NCBI GenBank assembly: GCA_025936675.1
Contig: JAICSX010000037.1
Span: forward strand, 1 to 23,224
Origin: Sphingomonas sp.
Lineage (GTDB): Bacteria; Pseudomonadota; Alphaproteobacteria; Sphingomonadales; Sphingomonadaceae
Length of the DNA stretch: 23,224 nt
Reading direction: 5' to 3'
Below, piece by piece: positions 8,182 through 14,697 of the stretch. The notes beneath the pieces were generated by a model. That model had not been told where the DNA came from and ran no database searches. It saw nothing but the letters and a program-made list of their open reading frames with translations. Both the position numbers and the translations under genes were made by a program. The number at the start of each line of letters is the position of its first letter. Positions within the stretch are counted from its first letter, which is position 1.

Positions 8182-8718
8182 ATGTCCCGCTGGTACATCA
8201 TCCACGCTTATTCGGGCTTCGAGAACAAGGTCCGCGACGCGATCATGTCCGAGGCCAACCGCATGGGCCTCACCCCCTTCGTCGAGCAGATCGAGGTCCC
8301 GACCGAGACGGTGACCGAGATCAAGCGCGGCAAGCGCGTCGAGGCCGAGCGCAAGTTCATGCCCGGCTACGTCCTCGCCAAGCTCGAGATGAACGACCAG
8401 GTCTACCACCTCGTCAAGAACACGCCCAAGGTGACCGGCTTCCTCGGCCCCGGCGGCAAGCCGCAGCCGATCCCCGACGCGCAGGCGGCGCGCATGCTCA
8501 ACACCAAGGAAGAGCAGGCCCACGCGCCCAAGCAGAAGATCCACGTCGATTATGAGATCGGCGACAGCGTGAAGGTGCTCGACGGCCCGTTCGCGAGCTT
8601 CAACGGAATCGTCGAGGAGCTCGATTTCGACCGCGGCCGGGTGAAGGTCTCGGTGTCGATCTTCGGCCGCGCCACGCCGGTCGAACTCGAGTTTGAACAG
8701 GTCGAGCGCGTCAAGTGA
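8182..8718 (+). CDS. nusG: Transcription termination/antitermination factor NusG
   Basis: This 178-residue protein has the NGN domain (RWYIIHAYSGFENKV at residues 3-17) that bridges the RNA polymerase clamp, and a C-terminal KOW domain (GDSVKVLDGPFASFNGIVEE, about 126-145) that contacts Rho or ribosomal protein S10. Length is standard. It follows secE closely. The usual next gene, rplK, is not adjacent: 9 kb of unrelated genes follow. A hairpin at 8836-8856 with a pyrimidine-rich T-containing tail may end the secE-nusG transcript. Confidence 0.97.
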   Translation: MSRWYIIHAYSGFENKVRDAIMSEANRMGLTPFVEQIEVPTETVTEIKRGKRVEAERKFMPGYVLAKLEMNDQVYHLVKNTPKVTGFLGPGGKPQPIPDAQAARMLNTKEEQAHAPKQKIHVDYEIGDSVKVLDGPFASFNGIVEELDFDRGRVKVSVSIFGRATPVELEFEQVERVK

Positions 8719-8835
8719 CGCCGAGCGGAAGATGGAAATTGCGCAGCGATTTCCGGCTTCTGTCGAAGAGACGTCATTGACCCGGCCCGCCTGCGGTCGA
8801 GCGGCCTAAGCCGCGCTGACCGACAGGACCGACGC

Positions 8836-8856
8836 GGCGCGGATTTACTCCGCGCC
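8836..8856 (+). repeat. Palindromic element with TTTAC loop, copy 1
   Basis: A perfect 8-bp stem, GGCGCGGA (8836-8843) with TCCGCGCC (8849-8856), encloses the loop TTTAC. The core GGATTTACTCC recurs in two further palindromes at 9239-9266 and, inverted, at 12021-12043, while the outer stems differ. It lies between nusG and the 61-aa gene, 58 bp before the latter's start, and is followed by a T-rich stretch, so it may also end the nusG transcript. Confidence 0.7.
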
Positions 8857-8914
8857 AAGGCATCTTCCCTTCTTCGTTTTTCTGCTACTCTTCGGTCCAA
8901 GGGGGGAACGCGAG

Positions 8915-9100
8915 ATGGCCCACGGCGAAAAGTTCGAGCGTCACCGCCAGCCCTGGCGGCAGGACGAGATCCAGAAGCTCCACCAGCTCGCCGGCAAGGG
9001 CATGAGCGTCCGCGCCATCGCCAAGGCGCTGACGCGTAGCGAGGAGAGCGTGAGGGACAGGGCGAAGGCGGACCGGCTGAGGATTGTGAAGCTGCGCTAG
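8915..9100 (+). CDS. Small helix-turn-helix-like protein, 61 aa
   Basis: The protein has a basic N-terminus and then WRQDEIQKLHQLAGKGMSV followed by RAIAKALTRSEESVRDRAKA, which reads as a compact three-helix Myb/SANT- or GcrA-N-terminal-like DNA-binding fold. The second part resembles a recognition helix-turn-helix. It is too short to hold anything else. A strong GGGGGG eight bases before the ATG supports the start. The gene stands alone between two TTTAC-loop palindromes, with no partner on the same strand before the cassette nuclease at 9337. A DNA-binding regulator is the best guess; a target cannot be named. Confidence 0.7.
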   Translation: MAHGEKFERHRQPWRQDEIQKLHQLAGKGMSVRAIAKALTRSEESVRDRAKADRLRIVKLR

Positions 9101-9238
9101 AGCCACCGAGCGCAGCGCCGCCGACGGCGAGCAACGCAGTCCTGCCGGGGGCAGCACGAGTAGCGCAGGGCGTCGCCGAAGCAGCGCGTAGAGATGGCGA
9201 AAGCCGGCCGACGGGTCGGCAAAGCCGATCCCGATCGA

Positions 9239-9266
9239 CGTCACGTCGGATTTACTCCGCGTGACG
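9239..9266 (+). repeat. Palindromic element with TTTAC loop, copy 2
   Basis: CGTCACG (9239-9245) pairs with CGTGACG (9260-9266) and CGGA with TCCG around the loop TTTAC, with one unpaired T at 9246. It shares the GGATTTACTCC core with copies 1 and 3, and its outer GTCACG/CGTGAC arms match those of copy 3. It is followed by CCCTTTTCTTTT and stands about 70 bp before the nuclease start. It can act as a terminator on the plus strand. Confidence 0.7.
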
Positions 9267-9268
9267 GC

Positions 9269-9312
9269 CCCTTTTCTTTTTCCAAGGTGCTCGCCAAGGT
9301 GCGGCTGCTCGG
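9269..9312 (+). promoter_or_regulatory. Conserved 44-bp leader motif, copy A
   Basis: CCCTTTTCTTTT, then 14 bases, CAAGGT, then six-plus bases ending CTGCTCGG. Exactly the same blocks at the same spacing precede the TcmP gene at 10235-10278, while the 14-base spacer differs. Here the spacer itself contains another AAGGTGC. The motif ends 24 bp before the nuclease start codon, so it is probably a promoter or 5' leader shared by both genes. Confidence 0.5.
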
Positions 9313-9336
9313 TCCGTATTGGTCGAAGGGACGCCT

Positions 9337-10215
9337 GTGGCGAAAAACTACGTAAGACCAGAGCGCCTGTGGCTCCGGTCGCATCCAGAATATACTGAGA
9401 AATGGGTTCAACAACTCATTGCCGAAGACCCGTCGATTCTCGGTCTGGGAGATCTAGTACTCCGTGACCAGGAACGAATTCAGCCGCGAGCCGGTCGTCT
9501 CGATCTCCTGCTGCAGGACGTTGAGACGAAACGTCGGTACGAGGTCGAGCTGCAACTCGGCTCGACCGACGAGGCTCATATCATCCGCACGATTGAGTAC
9601 TGGGATTTAGAACGAAAGCGGTATCCGCAGTACGATCACTGCGCAGTCATTGTCGCCGAAGATATCACAAGCCGCTTCCTGAACGTGATATCGCTGTTCA
9701 ACGGAACAATCCCACTTATCGCTATCCAGATGCAGGCGTTGCGCATCGGCGAAATGCAAACGGTCATATTCACAACCGTGATGGATGAACTGTCGCGGGG
9801 ACTAGTTGACGAAGATGAAGACGCGGCAGCTGCGCCGACGGACCGCGCTTACTGGGAAAAACGCTCGTCGAAGGCGTCTTTGGCGTTGGCAGATGAACTC
9901 TTGCAGGTGGTCAAACAATTCGATCCGTCGCTCGAGTTGAAATACAATAAGTTCTATATCGGCCTTTCGAGAGAGGGGCAGGCGTTCAACTTTGTCGAGT
10001 TTAAGCCGCAGAAAAATCTACTTAAGCTTGAACTCGCATTACCCCAAACGGACGATTTGGATGCCATGGTCGATGGCGCCGGATTTGATGCAATGGAATA
10101 CGACAAGAGGTGGCGGCACTATCGCCTTCGTCTCACCAAACACGATCTCAGTGGTAAAGCAGATGCGCTGCGTGAGTTGATGAAGCTCGCTTATGAGCGC
10201 CGCTCAGCCATGTGA
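9337..10215 (+). CDS. PD-(D/E)XK nuclease-like protein with DUF5655-like C-terminus
   Basis: This 292-residue protein has an N-terminal segment (about 20-130) with the restriction-endonuclease-fold pattern: D56 in GRLDLLL, then E69-V-E71-L-Q73, an ExQ variant of the (D/E)xK site. The C-terminal part (about 200-275), including KYNKFYIGL, FKPQKN and EYDKRWRHYRLRLTK, resembles DUF5655, found with such nucleases. The role is inferred to be metal-dependent DNA or RNA cleavage; the target is unknown. GTG at 9337 with GAAGGGA upstream is preferred to TTG at 9319. It is followed after 83 bp by TcmP on the same strand. Codon use is less GC-rich than in the flanking genes, suggesting transfer as part of a mobile defence-like cassette. 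Confidence 0.65.
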   Translation: MAKNYVRPERLWLRSHPEYTEKWVQQLIAEDPSILGLGDLVLRDQERIQPRAGRLDLLLQDVETKRRYEVELQLGSTDEAHIIRTIEYWDLERKRYPQYDHCAVIVAEDITSRFLNVISLFNGTIPLIAIQMQALRIGEMQTVIFTTVMDELSRGLVDEDEDAAAAPTDRAYWEKRSSKASLALADELLQVVKQFDPSLELKYNKFYIGLSREGQAFNFVEFKPQKNLLKLELALPQTDDLDAMVDGAGFDAMEYDKRWRHYRLRLTKHDLSGKADALRELMKLAYERRSAM

Positions 10216-10234
10216 CGGCGCGCCGCTCCAGCTA

Positions 10235-10278
10235 CCCTTTTCTTTTGCTGCACTGCCCGTCAAGGTACTGCTGCTCGG
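10235..10278 (+). promoter_or_regulatory. Conserved 44-bp leader motif, copy B
   Basis: CCCTTTTCTTTT (10235-10246), 14 bases, CAAGGT (10261-10266), then ACTGCTGCTCGG. The blocks and spacing match copy A before the nuclease gene. It lies in the 83-bp gap between nuclease and TcmP and ends 20 bp before the TcmP start, which suggests that TcmP has its own promoter or leader rather than depending only on read-through. Confidence 0.5.
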
Positions 10279-10298
10279 CGAATTGAAGCGAGTAGTTT

Positions 10299-11216
10299 AT
10301 GGCACATTCGTTTGGCGGGGCGTGGACCGAAGCTAAACTCGAAATCGTCGCCAGATACGCAAAGGCATTTCAGACTGCTTTGAAATTCAAGCCCTTCGAA
10401 AGCTGGTACATTGATCCTTTCGCGGGGTCAGGGGAACGCGAAGAGAAACGCCTTTCGGGCGGGCTGCTGGAAAATCGCCCACTCGAGGAAGAAGTACTCA
10501 CGTTTGCTGGTAGCGCTAAGCTAGCTTTGGAGATCGAACCGCATTTCAACCACTATCGGTTCGCTGATACTAAGTCGGATCATGTAGATGCGCTGCGCAA
10601 ACTGCAGGCAGCTTATCGAGAGCGCGACATCCAGATCTTCCCGGGGGATGGCAACCAGTGCGTCAGGAAGATTGTCAGCAACGAGCTTTGGACCCGCCCG
10701 CAAACGGCTTGGAAGCAGCGCGGAATCATATTTCTTGATCCATATGGGTTGGACGTCGCGTGGGAAACGCTTCGCATTATTGCCGAAACCAAGAGGCTCG
10801 ACGTCTGGTTTCTTTTTGCCGCCAAGGCAGTCCGTCAGCAGCTTGGGCCAAGCTTCGATAGAGTTGATGAAGGCAAGGCTGCAGCGCTCGATCGCTTCTT
10901 TGGAGAGAGTACCTGGCGGAACGAGTTTTTCAGGGCAATTCCGAGCCAGACGAGCTTTCTCGATGATGAGTCGGACCAAACAGAAACAGCAGTGAATCTG
11001 CAGGCCATTGGAGAATACGCAAAGACGCGATTTGAGACGATTTTCTGTTGGGTATCGCAGCCGAAGCCGCTGACAGTGCGAAATGTGCCAGACTATTTCC
11101 AACTGTACTGCATGACCAACAACCACTCGGAGAGAGCCGTAGACCTGATCAAGAGGGTACATGCCGCCGTCCTCAAAGTGCATGAGCCGGCATCTCATCA
11201 TAAGTCCGGCCGTTAA
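10299..11216 (+). CDS. tcmP: Three-Cys-motif partner protein TcmP
   Basis: The 305-residue protein matches the TcmP family. WTEAKLEIVARYAKAF opens the domain, YIDPFAGSG (about 37-45) is a glycine-rich Rossmann-like motif as in SAM-dependent enzymes, and IIFLDPYGLDVAW (about 147-159) is the family's DPYG block. TcmP proteins are named for occurring beside a protein with a three-cysteine motif (DUF5131, phage Gp37/Gp68), and exactly that gene lies here on the opposite strand. Function is not established; a nucleic-acid modification role is an inference. The final 14 codons overlap the three-Cys gene antisense over 44 bp. The ribosome binding site is weak (AGCGAG). Composition is lower in GC than the neighbours. 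Confidence 0.8.
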   Translation: MAHSFGGAWTEAKLEIVARYAKAFQTALKFKPFESWYIDPFAGSGEREEKRLSGGLLENRPLEEEVLTFAGSAKLALEIEPHFNHYRFADTKSDHVDALRKLQAAYRERDIQIFPGDGNQCVRKIVSNELWTRPQTAWKQRGIIFLDPYGLDVAWETLRIIAETKRLDVWFLFAAKAVRQQLGPSFDRVDEGKAAALDRFFGESTWRNEFFRAIPSQTSFLDDESDQTETAVNLQAIGEYAKTRFETIFCWVSQPKPLTVRNVPDYFQLYCMTNNHSERAVDLIKRVHAAVLKVHEPASHHKSGR

Positions 11217-11922
11217 GGGTTCGTCCCGTTGCTTTCTTATTTGTCCCACCCCACTGCTTGAAAAAGAAGGCGGTACCGTAGGCGCGGCACCGGTTTTCGA
11301 TTTCGTGAACCCACTCCCGTTCCATCAGACGCGACTTAGGTCCCGATTCACCGCCGACAATCGCCCAGTCGATGTCTGTAAGGTTCACTGCGCCGACGGG
11401 GCCGATCAGCGGCTCGAATGAAATGAACCGGATGAAGCCCGGTATTGCTCGAAGAGATTCGATCCTGTGCAGTACCGCAGCATCTTCCACACTGGTGCCG
11501 ATCCAGATGTTCGGTGCCGAACTGAAGGCTGCTAACAACTCGCGCATGCGATGAGGGCGCTTGGTGAGAACCTGATACGTGTGACGCGGCGTCTCAGTCA
11601 TCACTCGCCACACGCGGGCAATGAATTCGTCAGGCACGGACGGATGAAAGAGATCCGACATCGAATTGACGAAAACCTTACGCGGCTTCCGCCATTTGTA
11701 GGGCGCACTGAGCGATTTCACGTCGAGCGCAACTTTGCCCGTCCAAACCGCTCGCGTGCCGCTTTTCCTTGTCAGGCCTATGTACTTTTTGCTGCCAATG
11801 GCAGCGAGCCGCGCAGCCATTCTCATTGCATAGCAATTGGAACAGCCCGCACTTTCGATTGTGCAACCCGCGACAGGATTCCAAGTAACGTCAGTCCACT
11901 CGATCTTCGACGCCTGTGCCAC
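11173..11922 (-). CDS. Three-Cys-motif protein, DUF5131/phage Gp37-Gp68 family
   Basis: The 249-residue protein begins with KIEWTDVTWNPVAGC, diagnostic of the Gp37/Gp68 (DUF5131) family. It has cysteines C20, C27 and C30 in a C-x6-C-x2-C pattern, reminiscent of radical-SAM iron-sulfur sites although the spacing is not the classical Cx3Cx2C. The later blocks VFVNSMSDLFHPSVP, YQVLTKRPHRM, IWIGTSVED and FISFEPLIGP, and the end FFFKQWGG, are all family blocks. A 4Fe-4S enzyme acting on nucleic acid is a reasonable inference, not a known function. It is the partner of TcmP, here convergent instead of co-directional. The start is GTG with GGAGG seven bases upstream. A TTTAC-loop palindrome lies 98 bp upstream in the same orientation relative to the gene as copies 1 and 2. 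Confidence 0.88.
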   Translation of the reverse strand: MAQASKIEWTDVTWNPVAGCTIESAGCSNCYAMRMAARLAAIGSKKYIGLTRKSGTRAVWTGKVALDVKSLSAPYKWRKPRKVFVNSMSDLFHPSVPDEFIARVWRVMTETPRHTYQVLTKRPHRMRELLAAFSSAPNIWIGTSVEDAAVLHRIESLRAIPGFIRFISFEPLIGPVGAVNLTDIDWAIVGGESGPKSRLMEREWVHEIENRCRAYGTAFFFKQWGGTNKKATGRTLNGRTYDEMPAHAL

Positions 11923-12428
11923 TCTAGCCTCCGGTTCGGCATTTTGAGAATCTAACAGAATCAGGTTGTTAGCAAGATGTTCACGAAATGATCCGCTAAG
12001 TGACTCAGAAGATTGGGGAAGTCACGGGAGTAAATCCCGTGACGTCAGTCGGGCTCAGTTGCACTGACCCGCTGGCCGGCACTCAATGGCTCTACGCGCT
12101 GGCTCCCGATTGCTGCGCACTCGCTCACCTGCGCTCGGCATTTCCTGGCACTTTCCTAATAGGATTTGGCGTGCTTGGCTTGGCCGCATGGCCTCGCCGC
12201 AAGTCCGCTCTCAACGACCCCGCGAATCTTCCGAAAGCCGCGACGACACCGCGAACGTTCGCCCGCTTAAGTTCACAGCAAAAGCGCTGCTCTCCGTGAA
12301 CTTAGTGAACTTAAACGCACCCCAAGAGGGGATACTGCCCGCCGGCAAAGCTGCCGAACGTCGGAATTGGCCGGAAAAATGGGATGTTGAAGGTCAAATT
12401 CGCCTGGAAACGACGAGGTTTGGAGTGC
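11923..12428. other. Gene-poor 506-bp stretch with palindrome and a possible gene remnant
   Basis: No convincing gene is seen between the starts and ends of the flanking minus-strand genes. The stretch holds palindrome copy 3, an inverted repeat TAAGTTCAC (12268-12276) with GTGAACTTA (12296-12304), and a second GTGAACTTA directly after it. Around 12151-12207 the plus strand reads FPGTFLIGFGVLGLAAWPRRKSA, a hydrophobic segment with a basic end that resembles a PEP-CTERM/VPLPA-type sorting tail, but there is no credible start, no clear PEP motif and no stop in the usual place. It may be the decayed end of an exported protein gene. Confidence 0.4.
12021..12043 (-). repeat. Palindromic element with TTTAC loop, copy 3 (inverted)
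   Basis: GTCACGGGA (12021-12029) pairs perfectly over nine bases with TCCCGTGAC (12035-12043). Read on the minus strand, the loop is TTTAC and the core is GGATTTACTCC, as in copies 1 and 2. The outer arms match copy 2. It lies upstream of the DUF5131 gene on that gene's strand, so copies 2 and 3 bracket the nuclease-TcmP-DUF5131 cassette in inverted orientation. Confidence 0.75.
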
Positions 12429-14171
12429 TTAGCGGCGCATCGCGTCGGCGAGCGCCTCGGAGAGGGTCGCCAGCCGATAGGGCTTCAGGATCACCGGCCT
12501 TCCGCCGCTGCCGCCTTCGACGATGTCCTGGCTGTATCCGGTGGCGAGGACGACGGGGAGCTCGGGCTGCTCCTTGGCCAGGACCTCGGCGAGCTTGAGG
12601 CCGCCCATGCCGGGCATGACGACGTCGGAGAGGACGATGTCGAAGCGGCGCTTGCGAGCGATCGCCAGCGCTTCCTCGCCGGTGGCGGCGCGGGTGACTC
12701 GGTGGCCGAGCTCGGTCAGCAGGGTCTCGGCGAAGGCGGCGACGTCCTGGTTATCCTCGACGACGAGGATGGTGGCGGGCGGCTGGGCTGCGGAGCCTGT
12801 TTCCGCGGCCTCTGCGGGCTGGGTCGCCGCGCCGTCGATGCAGGGTAGGACGAGGGTGATGGTGGTGCCCTTGCCGGGCTCGCTGGCGGCGCGGACCTCG
12901 CCGCCCGACTGGCTCGCGAAACCATAGACCTGGGAGAGGCCGAGGCCGGTCCCCTGCCCCGTGCCCTTGGTGGTGAAGAATGGTTCGAAGATGCGGTCCA
13001 TGACGTCCGGCGCCATGCCGCCGCCGCTGTCGGAGATCTCGAGCGCGACATGGTGCTTGCCGGCCTCGTCGAGGCCGAGGTCGCGGGTGCGGATGGTGAG
13101 CTTGCCGCCTTGGCGGCCGGTCGCGGCCATGGCGTCGCGGGCGTTGGAGGCGATGTTGAGGATCGCCGACTGGAGCTGGGCGCGGTCGACCTCGACCCGG
13201 CAGGCGACGGGCGAGAGCTCGGTAACGATCTTGACCCGCTCGCCCATCGTCCGGTCGAGGAGGTCGTCCATGTCGCGGACGAGTTGGTTGAGGTCGAGCC
13301 GCTCGGGCTTCAGCGGCTGGCGGCGGGCGAAAGCGAGGAGCTGGCTGGTGAGGCTTGCGGCGTTGGTCGCGGCCTGGACGATCGCCTGGGCGAAGCGGAT
13401 CCGCTTCTCGTCGGCGAGCTCGGGGCGGGTCAGCATGTCGGCCGAGCCCTGGATGACGGTCAGCTGGTTGTTGAAGTCGTGGGCGATGCCGCCGGTCAGC
13501 TGGCCTAACGCCTGCATCTTCTGGCTCTGGCGGAGCTGGTCCTCGGCCTTGGCGCGCTCCTCGATCTGCTCGTTGAGGAGCACATTCGCCTGGGACAGCG
13601 CCTCGGCGCGGCCGGCGAGCTCGCGATTGACCCGGCGCAACTGGTTCTGGGCGAGTCCGAGCGCGACCACCACCAGCGCGGCGAGGAGGAACAGGCCGAG
13701 CAGGATCGCATAACGGGCGATGGTCCTCGAGCGGAGGTCCTTGTCGATGTCGAGATAGACCGTGCCGATATGCTGGCCCGACTGGAGAATCGGCGACTGG
13801 ACGCGGATCGTGTTGTCGCCCGCCGCCGGAAGGTCGGCGATGGTCGCCGCGACCGGCTTGCCCGAGCGGTCGTAGCCGGCGACGCGGCGGCCCTCGCCGT
13901 CATAGACTCCGATCAGCCGCACCTGCCTGTTGACGTGGAAGGCGTCGACCGACTGCTGGGCGGCGACGGGGTCGTGGAAGTCGATCGCGGCGGCGGTCGA
14001 GGCGGCGAGGATGTCGGCGAGGCCCTGGGTCTGCTCGACCCGCGAGCGGTTGTAGGTGTTGTTGAACTGGGTGACGACGAACACGCCGCCGAGCAGGATC
14101 AGCAGGGCGATGCCGAAGATGGCGATCGGGATCGACCGCCAGCCGCTGGCGACCCGTTCGCGCGGGCTCAT
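12429..14171 (-). CDS. CHASE8-type hybrid sensor histidine kinase with receiver domain
   Basis: The 580-residue protein has a first membrane helix (about 14-34), an extracytoplasmic domain (about 36-150) with the CHASE8-like [20 protein letters not shown], a second helix (about 153-174), a coiled-coil linker, a HisKA domain with H231 in GGIAHDFNN, an ATPase domain (N343, D381-[16 protein letters not shown]) and a C-terminal receiver with phospho-acceptor D516 and K563 (ILKP). CHASE8 is the sensor domain of YfiN, which is restrained by YfiR; the gene just upstream encodes a YfiR-like protein, so the same control may act on a kinase here. The start ATG overlaps the yfiR stop (ATGA) with GGGGGTGAAG upstream, so translation is coupled. 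No separate response regulator or output gene is seen nearby. Confidence 0.92.
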   Translation of the reverse strand: MSPRERVASGWRSIPIAIFGIALLILLGGVFVVTQFNNTYNRSRVEQTQGLADILAASTAAAIDFHDPVAAQQSVDAFHVNRQVRLIGVYDGEGRRVAGYDRSGKPVAATIADLPAAGDNTIRVQSPILQSGQHIGTVYLDIDKDLRSRTIARYAILLGLFLLAALVVVALGLAQNQLRRVNRELAGRAEALSQANVLLNEQIEERAKAEDQLRQSQKMQALGQLTGGIAHDFNNQLTVIQGSADMLTRPELADEKRIRFAQAIVQAATNAASLTSQLLAFARRQPLKPERLDLNQLVRDMDDLLDRTMGERVKIVTELSPVACRVEVDRAQLQSAILNIASNARDAMAATGRQGGKLTIRTRDLGLDEAGKHHVALEISDSGGGMAPDVMDRIFEPFFTTKGTGQGTGLGLSQVYGFASQSGGEVRAASEPGKGTTITLVLPCIDGAATQPAEAAETGSAAQPPATILVVEDNQDVAAFAETLLTELGHRVTRAATGEEALAIARKRRFDIVLSDVVMPGMGGLKLAEVLAKEQPELPVVLATGYSQDIVEGGSGGRPVILKPYRLATLSEALADAMRR

Positions 14172-14695
14172 TGCTTCACCCCCAGCGCGAGGGCGAGCAG
14201 GCGCGAGCTGATGCTGAGGCCGCGTTGCGAGGCCGCGGCCTGGTCGATGAAGAAGCGAACCCGTCCCCCGCTGACGACGAAGTGGATGATCCCGCGCTGG
14301 TCGCCCTCGGACGCATCGGTCACCGTCAGGACCGGCTTCCGCCCGATCGCGGAAAGGAGCGACGTGACGCCCGCGCCGTCGACGAACGCGATCTGGCACG
14401 CGCCGGCGCCCGCTGCGCTATCCATCCGCCGGACGACGATCCGTCGGCCATCCACCAGTTGCGAGCGCGCGGCATCGTCGAGCTGGCCGTCGAAGGGGTC
14501 GTCGCCAATCACGCAGAGGACGAACGGATCGCCGCCTTTCGGGGTCGCCGTGACGGGCCACGTCACGTAACGGGCGAAGCGCGGCAGGAACTGCGCCTTG
14601 ATTGCCGTATCGGTCGGCTGCGCCAGTGCGGGGGACGAAACGATCGCCCCCGTTAGTGCCGCCATCGCGCAGACTGTTTTGCGCAGCCTGCCCAT
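14168..14695 (-). CDS. YfiR-like periplasmic protein (DUF4154)
   Basis: The 175-residue protein has a signal peptide (MGRLRKTVCAMAALTGAIVSSPALA) and then IKAQFLPRFARYVTWP (about 32-47), the hallmark of the YfiR/DUF4154 family. The following FVLCVIGDDPF and CQIAFVDG blocks are also family-typical and hold cysteines C61 and C100. In Pseudomonas, YfiR is a periplasmic repressor of the CHASE8 cyclase YfiN; here the likely partner is the kinase encoded immediately downstream. The start at 14695 follows the TonB-receptor stop by two bases; an upstream GTG at 14710 would overlap that gene and is an alternative. The stop overlaps the kinase start. Regulation through the common operon is very likely. 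Confidence 0.88.
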   Translation of the reverse strand: MGRLRKTVCAMAALTGAIVSSPALAQPTDTAIKAQFLPRFARYVTWPVTATPKGGDPFVLCVIGDDPFDGQLDDAARSQLVDGRRIVVRRMDSAAGAGACQIAFVDGAGVTSLLSAIGRKPVLTVTDASEGDQRGIIHFVVSGGRVRFFIDQAAASQRGLSISSRLLALALGVKQ

Positions 14696-14697
14696 GA

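Noticed and set aside
8801..8814. GCGGC-CTAA-GCCGC hairpin after nusG as the main terminator
   Set aside because: The stem has only five pairs and no T-run follows; the hairpin at 8836-8856 with a T-containing tail is a better candidate.
10521..11249. 242-codon minus-strand open frame opposite TcmP
   Set aside because: TcmP motifs on the plus strand are convincing; the antisense frame has no recognisable protein and would overlap the DUF5131 gene end.
8719..12043. CRISPR array as an explanation of the repeated palindromes
   Set aside because: Only three copies, irregular spacing of 0.4 and 2.8 kb, inverted orientation of one, and no cas genes in the window.
12000..12299. 99-codon plus-strand frame considered as a gene
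   Set aside because: Its start runs through the palindromic repeat, there is no ribosome binding site, and only a short part looks protein-like; kept only as a possible remnant.
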